The notes under the pieces are model-generated. The model did no database searches. It was not told the DNA's origin and saw only the letters and a list, made by a program, of their open reading frames with translations. From a virus, in the IMG/VR virus record IMGVR_UViG_3300027833_001733, positions 1-22,412 of that record: a stretch of 22,412 nt of DNA, one strand, 5' to 3'. Made by a program: the position numbers and the translations under genes. Below, in pieces: positions 15,101 to 22,082 of this stretch (positions are counted from its first letter, which is position 1; every line of letters begins with the position of its first letter).

Positions 15101-18100
15101 CATTATCAAATACTGCTTTAATCTGCGAACCTGTTAGATCTTGACTTTGGTCATTTTTAGAAGTAAACCCAGTACTTCTGTATGTAACTGTGTCACTTTC
15201 GTCAAAGTTAATAGCAGTACTTGGACGCTCAGTAATATCTTGTGTGTCAACACCTTCGAATATGATGTTCTCACCGTGTCTATATTCAATTAAATCACGA
15301 TGTGCAAGACTACTTTGCAATGTAGCAAAGTAATCAAGATTTGATGCAGATTCTTGTATTGTTAATCTATAAACATCATTACTGAATGTTCCTGCAAAGT
15401 TAGTGAATACAGTAGTTACAGTAAAGGTTAAATCATTTGCGCCATCACTGCCTCCGACATCTGCACCAGATACTACAATAGTATTACCATTTGCATATCC
15501 GCTGCCTACGTTTGAAATTGTTGTTAATGTAGCTACACCGCCAGCAATTGTGACAGTAAATTGTGCACCTGTACCTAAACCATTAGTTGATTTTTGACCA
15601 ACCAGTGTGTACACTCCGTTAGTACCTTCAGTTCCTGAAGTAAACGTTGCTGCTTCTATACCAGTGACTACAACAGAACCAGCATCGCCGGCTATGCCAT
15701 CGTTGTTTGGATCTGACAATGCTTGCACGTTAGTAATTTTATAGTTCAATCCACCAACTACGCCGCCATGATCGATATAGATATAAGCGTTTTTCATTGG
15801 GGGAGTTTTAAAGTCGTATACTGTAATAGTAGTATCGTCTGTTACGTTAGTGTATCCACCATATGTAAATGCCTTAACACTCTGTGTCATGGAGTTTAAT
15901 GTAGTAACTTGATCTGGAATTTCGTTTGGATCAGCACCTTCAGCAACTAAGCCAAAGTTACCGTAACCGTTAGATCCGTTAAGTGATCTAATTTCTGAAC
16001 CGTTACTTGCATAGTATGCTGCATGACAGTAATATGTAAACATACTAACCATCTCAGAGAACGCACCGTTATTAGTTACAAGGCCATACGCTAAGTCGTT
16101 AATCTGTGTAAAGTCGTTACCAAGTATACTTCTGTTACCAGCACTTTGTATGAAGATATCTTGATTATAATCATCTGGATCGTGTCCACCGGCACCTACA
16201 AGATCTGTTCCACTAAAGTTCCAACCATTACCGCTGTTACTTCCTGGATCAAGATATATAATAGCTCTACCTAATCCACTATCGTAGTTTGATATAGCAT
16301 TAACTTGATAACGCTGTCCTCGATAGTAAAACGGTGCAGGAAGTTCTGGGATTCTTAATTTAAGTCCTTGGCCTACTCCGGCTACATCTTGTGATTCAAC
16401 GTATAATGTAAATGCATTTAGTGCAACACTTCCGTTTGCATCAGTGTAGTTACCTGAGTTACCTTGAACTCGCATAGGCATGTTACCAGCAAACGCATCA
16501 ACATACATACCGCCTCGGAATGATTTCTTGTTTTCAGCTTTTGAGAAACTTGATGCTGTTTGAATATAAGGTGACTTAGTTAATACTTGACCTTCTGGAT
16601 CAAGTACACACATAAATCCACCGTGACCTTGTACTGTTAAGTTTCGAATAATAGTAGCATCGTCCATTAAGAACACATCCATCAAGTCTGCATCGTTGCG
16701 TTTTGGTGGATTGTAATTTGCATTAAATGCAAATGCTACAATGTCAATTAGATCGCCTACTATGGTTGTACTACTTGAAACTGATTTCCATATGAGAGTA
16801 TTAGTTAGCTGACCAAATGTAGCTGATAATACATCAGTATCTTCATCTGCTGCTGTTGAAACATGTGTGCGTAATGCTCTATAAAATAATGATCCTTTTT
16901 TAACAAAATCACCTTGCTTATAAGATACATTAGCTGCCCAATCTGCTTCTACAACTCCTGCACTGATATCTGGATCAAAGTTAGTACCTGCATTCTTTGT
17001 TGGCGCTACACCTATTAGTAGTTGTGCAACAAGTGTTGATATATGACCAATTGCCGCAGCAGTTTCAGTTTCTTGTCCTGCAACTGCACCTGCATAGTAT
17101 TCACCTTGATTTTGTAGGGCAAACTCTTTACCACCTGCTAGAATATCTTTCACAACGCCGTCAATGATTAAACCAGTGTCACGTCTACATTTTGTTTCAT
17201 TATATACTAATGATGGATAAGTGTCATTAATAAAATAAATTACTTCATCTTGTATAAATTCTTTATTACTTTTAACAATATTACTAGCTGCTACATACTT
17301 ACCTAGGTTAGTTATAGGAAGTCCGACATTAACTGGTTTAGTGTTATCAGTTAAGTAATGGTATCCAAAGAAGCCTTGTGTTACGCCAGTTTGATTAACA
17401 AACGGAGTACCAGTTGTTGTTAAAGTTAATCCGTCAAACTCTGCATCTCTATAGAAATATGTATTTGCATATGAACTTTGTGATACTCTGCGTTTCGGTC
17501 TTACAATAACTCGTCTAAATTCGTCACCTTTTAATGATACGTTTTTAGTCAGCTTAATTGGATAGTCTTCTTCGTATATGCCTGTTTCGACCATAATTGT
17601 AAGCTGTTTTGCTTTTACAAAGTTACCTACTTCAATTTCTTCGCCAGGTTCAAACGGTGTAGTTTTAAGCGGCTGCATAAAGAATGTAGTTGAGTTAGTA
17701 TCTTGCGTAAATGTAATTATACGTCCTAGTGCGCCACTGCGCTTACCTCTAAGTACTTTACCTGGAATTGCATCAGTATTAGCTGGATCTGTTTGATCTA
17801 ATTGCCCACCTGTACTATTTGTAAGTTCTAATGTGTATCTGTTACCAAACGCAATATCAGCACCTGCTTCAATACCGTTTGCAATAATAGTATTAATTAA
17901 TGCAACATTGTTTGATACTGCCGCTGCGCCATTTGGCTCTGCGCCACCTGATGATCCGTCCCAGGCTAGTGTTTGGGTAAAGTCTTGTGGGAATTTAGAT
18001 TGATATCTTAGACCAATCTTTCCACTTACAAATGGAGTATATGCACTGTTGTTAAACGGTATTGATAATGCTTCGTCAGTAAATAATTCAAAAGTACTAA

Positions 18101-19877
18101 CATCTACAACTTTTACATATGCAAACTGACCTTCAATTTCTGTCATACCTGTAACAGAATCAAACACTACAATATTTTTATTAGCTAACCCGTGTGCTGC
18201 CGACGTAGTAACTAATGACGGAGTGTCGCCTGCGCTAACAACTATTCCTGATATAGATTTTTCTTGATATAATTTTTTCTGTAATACTGTACTAGTTATT
18301 AGATTGCCTAAAAAGCTAAAACTATCAGTAGTCTGTTCTAACTGAGACGAAATAGCAATTCTGCCACTTACACTAGAATAATATCTTTCACCTGCAGTTC
18401 TTGATAGGTAGTTAGCATTGTTGCCTCGTTCAGCATCAATTCTTAAACTATCAATAATTAATCCTAGGTCACGTTCGCATGTTGCAACTGTATACTGAAA
18501 ATCTGGATACTTAAATGCAAGGTATCCAGTAACTTCTGCAATTAAGAATTTCTTGTTTAATCTTAAAGTTGCACTTGTAACTACGTTAACTGCATTTTCT
18601 ACACCTTGACTTACTACTTCAGCTGGTGTTACAAATCCTGAATGAGTAAGTGTTTGAAAATATGGACCCGGCTCTTCTGGAGCAGTTTTAATTATTTCTG
18701 CTGCTCGTTTTGCTGCTGCATTAATAGTACGGAAGGCATATGTATTCGACGAACCTTCTTTACCATTAGGTACACCTTGCATACTATCATCGCCTATAGT
18801 ACTTACAAATAATACTTCTGGACTTGAGTATGCAGTATTATCTACATAATATTTTGACGCTGCTTCTAAATCGTCTGGACCATTTGGAGTACCGTCCCCT
18901 GCTAAGTCACCTGGATGATCACTTAGGTACAATGGGCCTTCCATTGTGTCGCCTTGGCGTCTTGTTACACTTTCTCTCGGCACAGCAACATTATTTAAGA
19001 AATTACCTGCTAGTGTACTGTCGTAACCTTCATCGACTATCTTATGTGCATCTAATGCACCAATAGTGCCTGACACAGTAATTTTATTACTTGCTGCTTC
19101 TACTGGATTACCAGTCTGTGCTTCAGATTGTGTTGCAAATAATGATAACTGATCATCGTTTACATAGCGAATATAATATGTTGTTCCCGACACAAGATTA
19201 GTTGGATCAACGTCTTCAGCTGTAAATATAAATGCTGTACCGTTTGCGCCACTCTCGTAACCGTGTCCGGATATAAACAAGTTTCCAGAAACATAACTAG
19301 TAATATTTAATGTGTATTGTGTAATAGTTGTAGGTTCTGTAGAGATTCGTAATGGGAGCCCGGTTGAAATATATCGTCTATCAGCATAGCCTTTAGTTAT
19401 AACTAAGTCGTCAATTGTGTAATTAGTACTTCGACCTAACTGTGAGTTTATTGCAGTAGCAGTTCCGTCCGATATAGAAACTCCAGCAATACCAAAATTT
19501 GACGCATCTACATGCCCACCAAGCGTAGGATTAACATTATCATCTACTAGCGCACTAAAGGATGTTGATAAAACAATTTTCCCTGGAACACTTACAACAT
19601 CAACAGTAATACTATCAGGCGTTCCTGAATTTATATCACTATCACTACCAATTTCACTATATCTAAGTGCAGTACCTGATGCGTTTGTAGTAATTATTTT
19701 ACCTGACTCAATAGTATCAGGTGTATCGCCTAATGTAGTAAAGCCTATTGTGCCGCCTTGGCCAAATACTGCATACAGTTCTTGAAAATTTTCATTAGTT
19801 TTGCGAAACGACTCGCGTATACTATCACCAGTGCCGTCATTACCTTCTACACCGATATCTACATCTTGCTTTGCCAT
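11787..19877 (-). CDS. Giant tail-fibre protein (2696 aa)
   Basis: This 8-kb gene is more than a third of the window. The N-terminus has EGNDGTGDSIRESFRKTNEN (10-29), the element shared with the 238-aa protein. Further on are a DDSMQGVPNGKEGSSNTYAF segment and a beta-helix-like TIMVETGIYEEDYPI region. There are two copies of an NK-x-F, YP, C-x-RD-x-GLIID module (centred on C467 and C897). A later segment reads SAGNRSILGNDFTQINDLAY, then FTYYCHAAYYASNGSEIRSL and GLVAEGADPNE, a pattern I associate with long fibres of T4-like cyanophages. The last roughly 125 residues form a YADLAEYY domain. It is probably the main host-recognition fibre. GGAG precedes the ATG, but no late element does, so it is probably read with the iscA-like gene. 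Confidence 0.88.
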   Translation of the reverse strand: MAKQDVDIGVEGNDGTGDSIRESFRKTNENFQELYAVFGQGGTIGFTTLGDTPDTIESGKIITTNASGTALRYSEIGSDSDINSGTPDSITVDVVSVPGKIVLSTSFSALVDDNVNPTLGGHVDASNFGIAGVSISDGTATAINSQLGRSTNYTIDDLVITKGYADRRYISTGLPLRISTEPTTITQYTLNITSYVSGNLFISGHGYESGANGTAFIFTAEDVDPTNLVSGTTYYIRYVNDDQLSLFATQSEAQTGNPVEAASNKITVSGTIGALDAHKIVDEGYDSTLAGNFLNNVAVPRESVTRRQGDTMEGPLYLSDHPGDLAGDGTPNGPDDLEAASKYYVDNTAYSSPEVLFVSTIGDDSMQGVPNGKEGSSNTYAFRTINAAAKRAAEIIKTAPEEPGPYFQTLTHSGFVTPAEVVSQGVENAVNVVTSATLRLNKKFLIAEVTGYLAFKYPDFQYTVATCERDLGLIIDSLRIDAERGNNANYLSRTAGERYYSSVSGRIAISSQLEQTTDSFSFLGNLITSTVLQKKLYQEKSISGIVVSAGDTPSLVTTSAAHGLANKNIVVFDSVTGMTEIEGQFAYVKVVDVSTFELFTDEALSIPFNNSAYTPFVSGKIGLRYQSKFPQDFTQTLAWDGSSGGAEPNGAAAVSNNVALINTIIANGIEAGADIAFGNRYTLELTNSTGGQLDQTDPANTDAIPGKVLRGKRSGALGRIITFTQDTNSTTFFMQPLKTTPFEPGEEIEVGNFVKAKQLTIMVETGIYEEDYPIKLTKNVSLKGDEFRRVIVRPKRRVSQSSYANTYFYRDAEFDGLTLTTTGTPFVNQTGVTQGFFGYHYLTDNTKPVNVGLPITNLGKYVAASNIVKSNKEFIQDEVIYFINDTYPSLVYNETKCRRDTGLIIDGVVKDILAGGKEFALQNQGEYYAGAVAGQETETAAAIGHISTLVAQLLIGVAPTKNAGTNFDPDISAGVVEADWAANVSYKQGDFVKKGSLFYRALRTHVSTAADEDTDVLSATFGQLTNTLIWKSVSSSTTIVGDLIDIVAFAFNANYNPPKRNDADLMDVFLMDDATIIRNLTVQGHGGFMCVLDPEGQVLTKSPYIQTASSFSKAENKKSFRGGMYVDAFAGNMPMRVQGNSGNYTDANGSVALNAFTLYVESQDVAGVGQGLKLRIPELPAPFYYRGQRYQVNAISNYDSGLGRAIIYLDPGSNSGNGWNFSGTDLVGAGGHDPDDYNQDIFIQSAGNRSILGNDFTQINDLAYGLVTNNGAFSEMVSMFTYYCHAAYYASNGSEIRSLNGSNGYGNFGLVAEGADPNEIPDQVTTLNSMTQSVKAFTYGGYTNVTDDTTITVYDFKTPPMKNAYIYIDHGGVVGGLNYKITNVQALSDPNNDGIAGDAGSVVVTGIEAATFTSGTEGTNGVYTLVGQKSTNGLGTGAQFTVTIAGGVATLTTISNVGSGYANGNTIVVSGADVGGSDGANDLTFTVTTVFTNFAGTFSNDVYRLTIQESASNLDYFATLQSSLAHRDLIEYRHGENIIFEGVDTQDITERPSTAINFDESDTVTYRSTGFTSKNDQSQDLTGSQIKAVFDNDFAYVAASIDYQNRGVSAPTGGGTLGGSVGDTYLAVEKLSAVDGVRIVQQSTDAANQTIKKPGDAGYTGGLEFAYGGRTQKVINYGPITFGAITNVTSASPVVITSANHNLTNGEIVEFDSIGGSILLNGTSYYVGNVTTNTFALYTDIGLSAALDGTAYATYTSGGRWVTSDSVWYIQTAFVTGTDINNVATAGIRLVPTEARDIHCGLPASSTAEITIAISLLRATGHDFTEIGTGGFNTSNYPNVLLGAPIGGSASKAGAYADADDASKAQVWERRKGRVFFISSDNDGFFRVGKYFVVDQSTGSITFAGDVGISRAASLGFKEGVTIDEFSNDELFIDLSDTAVPTEKAIANYVSRRLGHNGSAQLTGTNRFAPGFFALDGSTPLEANLNANSKQIKNLLDPTDDNDAATKDYVVQATKAYDELDDLRNITIHDVVPANKAKQLLVPTGLRRLVVEPETPGLFTEGGTITDGTAQGTVVALESRFDQVLNQNIRIISYTLTTAGEFSTTASPINNGVVGSPGSTTAVVIENPIDEFTNAVESTTSDINITVSRDSTNTQVNLQIEPQAIINSDVNNAAAIVQSKLAMTAASTRANATGIVQADLGLASFDSDDFSVTNGWVTLKANDVDFADLPTLATDTVIGRSATGAGDTSAIAFSTVIDEGGGLADGDFASILPYFSSGTTVGNPGEVLVKTGTGTYSISDISYDNTNTSIAKRRNDGSLQATSLIIGGNSAYKILSETSGTLSFKTPAQGTILTASGASKPQINTGGNIKVGDMAIAPTESTFQTNSDYGTVGGAGAGVETSAISSRWVYTSFIEAANEKGSSSTGIGIGDGTGFADGGSDIITFITGGSVRGKISSVGFTGDVVGDLTGNADTATSATSASTATNANNINVDETNGNVNYQVLFSAANGTGYQRPYIDTDNAQLRYNPSTQLLTVGGLTAVRTLSTGAATTTGTITGRWSLTTNSRFEATYADLAEYYEGDTEYAVGTVVVFGGDKDVTISTEHKTRRIAGVVSDQSAYTMNSECPGIQTLVALQGKVPVNVIGTVAKGDMLVASSIPGYAIVDDDPKVGSVIGKAIGTKDTTERGTVNAVVGRV
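17073..18557 (-). repeat. Two diverged copies of an NK-x-F / C-x-RD-x-GLIID module in the giant fibre
   Basis: Copy 1 starts at N441 (NKKFLIAEVTGYLAFKYP, then CERDLGLIID with C467, ending in YYSSVSG). Copy 2 starts at N871 (NKEFIQDEVIYFINDTYP, then CRRDTGLIID with C897, ending in YYAGAVAG). The distance from the first Asn to the Cys is identical in both (26 residues). About 430 residues separate them. This looks like an ancient internal duplication of a structural domain within the fibre shaft. Confidence 0.7.
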
Positions 19878-19893
19878 CTGTCTTTGCTCCGTT

Positions 19894-20256
19894 TTATATT
19901 GCTGGTATTGCTAATTTGTCTACATCAAAATTTACACTAACGCCGCATCCACATGCTGATTGTGCATTAGGGTTGTTAACTTCAAAAGTTGCACCCATTA
20001 TATCTTTAACATAATCTATTTCTGTTCCTATCATGAACATTACTGCTGTTGCACCAACTACAAATTTACCTGTAGTTGAATCAATAACTACATCATGTTT
20101 TTCTACATCGGCTTCTGTTGCTACAGTTGTCCAATCATATTCAAATCCTGCACAGCCGCCACCTTTTAAGTCAAGGCTAACTGCATAACAATCGTTATCT
20201 TTGCATATTGTGTCAATTTGTGCTTTTGCCGTGTCTGTTAGTGTAACTATACTCAT
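19894..20256 (-). CDS. A-type iron-sulfur carrier (IscA/HesB/ErpA family)
   Basis: This 120-aa protein has the family layout. It opens with TLTDTAKAQID, then has GGGCAGFEY carrying the first conserved Cys (C35). Strands and FMIGTEIDYVKD follow, and the C-terminus has NNPNAQSACGCG with the Cys pair C102/C104. A-type carriers hold an Fe-S cluster or iron and pass it to target proteins. All three ligands are present and the length is normal (107-120), so it should work. Extra cysteines (C18, C23) are seen. It lies 16 bases upstream of the giant fibre and has the late element at 20278-20285, so it would be made late, with the virion proteins. AAGAAGGA precedes the ATG. Confidence 0.92.
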   Translation of the reverse strand: MSIVTLTDTAKAQIDTICKDNDCYAVSLDLKGGGCAGFEYDWTTVATEADVEKHDVVIDSTTGKFVVGATAVMFMIGTEIDYVKDIMGATFEVNNPNAQSACGCGVSVNFDVDKLAIPAI

Positions 20257-20270
20257 GAATAATCCTTCTT

Positions 20271-20300
20271 ATGATAGTATTTATCGTTGCGTTTTATAAT
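20271..20300 (+). promoter_or_regulatory. Possible sigma70-type promoter for the plus-strand Zn-ribbon gene
   Basis: Plus-strand TATAAT (20295-20300) is a perfect -10 box. The best -35 candidate is ATGATA (20271-20276) with an 18-base spacer, four of six matches. Transcription would start near 20307, upstream of the ATG at 20320. It lies across the late element of the opposite strand. Confidence 0.45.
20278..20285 (-). promoter_or_regulatory. Late-type promoter element GATAAATA
   Basis: Minus-strand GATAAATA before the IscA-like gene. The near edge is again 22 bases from the A of the ATG at 20256, with AAGAAGGA between. It probably also drives the 2696-aa fibre, which has no element of its own. 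Confidence 0.7.
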
Positions 20301-20319
20301 CTTAATGTTAAATATACTT

Positions 20320-20607
20320 ATGTTTATAAGAGAATTTAAAAAGCAGACCCGGCATGTGCGCACTAGCAAAACAGGCAAGGTTCATGCCTATAAGCGTGAA
20401 CAAACTGTGTGTGTATTTAGGTGTGATAATTGCGATGCAGAGTTTGAGCGTGCTAGAGGTAGTATGGATCCGAAGCGCCTAAGTAATTCCTACTTTCACG
20501 TATGTAAGAACTGTGATAGTAAGGTTTTTGCTCAAAAGAAAGGCGTAGAACAGAAGCAAAAATGGAATATGACTGCTAGTAGTTCTACGCCTATTGGTAA
20601 ACTTTAG
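20320..20607 (+). CDS. Small Zn-ribbon protein, unknown function (only plus-strand gene)
   Basis: This 95-aa basic protein starts MFIREFKKQTRHVRTSKTGK. It has two CxxC knuckles, CDNCDAEF and CKNCDSKVF, 27 residues apart from first Cys to first Cys, enough to bind one zinc. Between them lies RARGSMDPKRLSNSYFHVC. The C-terminus reads FAQKKGVEQKQKW. The pattern resembles small Zn-ribbon proteins of T4-like marine phages, some near HNH-type nucleases, but no HNH catalytic set is complete here. Nucleic-acid binding is likely (basic, zinc). The ATG at 20320 is preferred over upstream in-frame starts (TTG 20287, ATG 20305) because they lie within or before the predicted promoter start point. No clear Shine-Dalgarno sequence is seen. 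Confidence 0.75.
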   Translation: MFIREFKKQTRHVRTSKTGKVHAYKREQTVCVFRCDNCDAEFERARGSMDPKRLSNSYFHVCKNCDSKVFAQKKGVEQKQKWNMTASSSTPIGKL

Positions 20608-20768
20608 TCTTTAGACCAAATAGCCCATGCACCGTACGCAATTGCTGCATACGCTGCTAGCTTTGCAAATGGTCCTGCAATTAGTACAACAACGCCAACA
20701 GCAATTAATGCCGCCCCGTTCCATGATGTACGTTCTTCTAATCTTTCTTTAATCCAATTCTTAATCAT
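20604..20768 (-). CDS. 54-aa small membrane protein
   Basis: This short ORF starts MIKNWIKERLEERTSWNGAA with a charged amphipathic N-terminus. It is followed by a hydrophobic stretch (about residues 19-36, ALIAVGVVVLIAGPFAKL) and a second one (AAYAAIAYGAWAIW, 38-51), then KD. Two short membrane helices with a hairpin are likely. The ATG overlaps the upstream gene's stop by four bases (ATGA). The stop overlaps the convergent plus-strand gene's last four bases. The tight coupling and membrane-like composition argue that it is real despite its size. Function is unknown; an inner-membrane role during infection is possible. Confidence 0.75.
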   Translation of the reverse strand: MIKNWIKERLEERTSWNGAALIAVGVVVLIAGPFAKLAAYAAIAYGAWAIWSKD

Positions 20769-21055
20769 TGATTTCTCCCTATCATTCCTTTGACTTGTTC
20801 AAGTGTAGCTTCGACTCGAGTTAGCTTACGTTCTAGGACGGTTATAGCTGCTCGCTGTTTTCTTGACTGCTCTTCCAAACTTTGTACATAACGCTGTGTA
20901 GGAATTTGCTGCTCTAAACCGTTCTCAGCAATCATAGTAAAATGATCAGCACCTTGTGCTTTTAAACCACCGCTAACACGATTTGGATTCTTATCCGAAC
21001 TCGAGCTCTCTGCTGTTGGTTTCTTGCGACTGTACATTTTCGCTAAGTAATTCAT
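20765..21055 (-). CDS. Coiled-coil protein of unknown function
   Basis: This 96-aa protein starts MNYLAKMYSRKKPTAESSSS. The first third is Ser/Lys-rich and probably disordered. The middle has SGGLKAQGADHFTMIAENGL. From about residue 54 to the end it forms a heptad-rich helix (QRYVQSLEEQSRKQRAAITV, then LERKLTRVEATLEQVKGMIG), so oligomerisation is likely. No enzyme motif is present. An in-frame ATG at 21088 is possible, but the ATG at 21055 has AAAGGAA at the right distance. The gene overlaps the 3' end of uvsE by 65 bases, and its stop overlaps the start of the 54-aa membrane protein, suggesting a coupled trio. Confidence 0.75.
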   Translation of the reverse strand: MNYLAKMYSRKKPTAESSSSDKNPNRVSGGLKAQGADHFTMIAENGLEQQIPTQRYVQSLEEQSRKQRAAITVLERKLTRVEATLEQVKGMIGRNQ

Positions 21056-22082
21056 ATTGGTTTCCTTTGTAATATTTATACAATTCAATACTTGCTAAGT
21101 TCTTACATTTGCTTTCGCACATAATATCTGTATAAGGCAAGAAGCTAAGTGCATAATCATTAACAAGTTGATTGGGATAGTAGTCACTATGCGCACGTAG
21201 CTTACCTTTCTTGTGTCCTGCTTCTAGTAGTGCAGGAAAGTCTGGCATTGTATCGTGTGCGAAGCCTTCGGGTAGTGCTGTGTCTCTGCTGTAACTGTAA
21301 TGCATTGCAGGACGAACACCACGCCAGCTATCTACTATGCGCTTATATCTATCGTCGGTGGGTTGTAAGTATGAACCTTCTCTGCACCAGTGATGGTGTA
21401 CGTCGAGGACAAGTGCGAGGTCGTCTGCAAGTTCGAGGCTGTCTGCGATGCCCCACTTGTTTTCGTCGTTCTCGATTGTAATACAGTTTCTCGCTTCTTG
21501 CGATAACCGCTTGAGGGAGGCTTTGATACCGGCTGGACCATTGCGGCCTGATATGTGTACGTTGCACTTAAAGTCTTGGAATTGTCTGCCGTAACCCATA
21601 TAGCGGATGACATCGGTGTGATATTCAAATTCTTCTATACTCCTATCTACAATATCCGGATTATCACTGGCCAGTACAGTAAATTGCCCCGGATGCATGG
21701 ATAACCTGACATCAAGTAATCTTGCTGTGTCTCCAACTTTGGCAAACTCTCGTTCGCAGTATGCGACCACATCTGGTTGCTGCCAATAATAAGCCCAATC
21801 ACGCTGAGTATAAACAGGTAATACATCACTGCCCAGTCGTACCATTCTAAGTTCTGGAGGAAGACTTCCAACATATTCAATCAACTTTTTGTATGCGGCA
21901 ATGTTATGGACCATAATGTCCCACAAGCGTTCTTCAGCAACTTCACGTGTCTGCCTATTGAGCCACTGTACTGTTGTGCTACGTGTATTTAGCGGTCGTT
22001 GAATTTCTTCAAGCACTTTCTTCTTCTGTGTTTGATCTGGGTGCATGTATTTACATGCAAAGCCTATGCGTTGTGTTACCAT
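20991..22082 (-). CDS. uvsE: UV-damage endonuclease (UvsE/UvdE)
   Basis: This 363-aa TIM-barrel enzyme nicks DNA 5' of UV photoproducts and starts excision repair independent of UvrABC. The metal and active-site residues expected for the family appear in order. They are RLSMHPGQF (H130), NVHISG (H176), ITIENDE (E204), VLDVHHHW (D227, H230), MHYSYSR (H261), RAHSDYY (H298) and DIMCESKCKN (E323). The N-terminus IGFACKYM and RLGSDVLPV also fit. Length is somewhat above bacterial UvsE (about 280-310). The extra C-terminal tail after about residue 340 is polar and is encoded where the gene overlaps the next one. The start overlaps the stop of a small upstream ORF by seven bases, and no strong Shine-Dalgarno sequence is seen. 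It would help phage DNA survive sunlight in surface water. Confidence 0.92.
   Translation of the reverse strand: MVTQRIGFACKYMHPDQTQKKKVLEEIQRPLNTRSTTVQWLNRQTREVAEERLWDIMVHNIAAYKKLIEYVGSLPPELRMVRLGSDVLPVYTQRDWAYYWQQPDVVAYCEREFAKVGDTARLLDVRLSMHPGQFTVLASDNPDIVDRSIEEFEYHTDVIRYMGYGRQFQDFKCNVHISGRNGPAGIKASLKRLSQEARNCITIENDENKWGIADSLELADDLALVLDVHHHWCREGSYLQPTDDRYKRIVDSWRGVRPAMHYSYSRDTALPEGFAHDTMPDFPALLEAGHKKGKLRAHSDYYPNQLVNDYALSFLPYTDIMCESKCKNLASIELYKYYKGNQYELLSENVQSQETNSRELEFG
21073..21080 (-). promoter_or_regulatory. Possible late promoter TATAAATA inside uvsE
   Basis: Minus-strand TATAAATA, the exact T4 late consensus, 18 bases before the ATG at 21055. It lies within the uvsE reading frame, where it encodes part of a Leu-Tyr-Lys-Tyr-Tyr stretch, so it may be chance. 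The spacing differs from the 22 bases seen at the other four sites. Confidence 0.4.

Noticed and set aside
21335-21628. Minus-strand 97-aa and 72-aa frames overlapping uvsE
   Set aside because: Out-of-frame shadows of uvsE with biased Arg/Thr/Ser content; uvsE covers the region with all family motifs.
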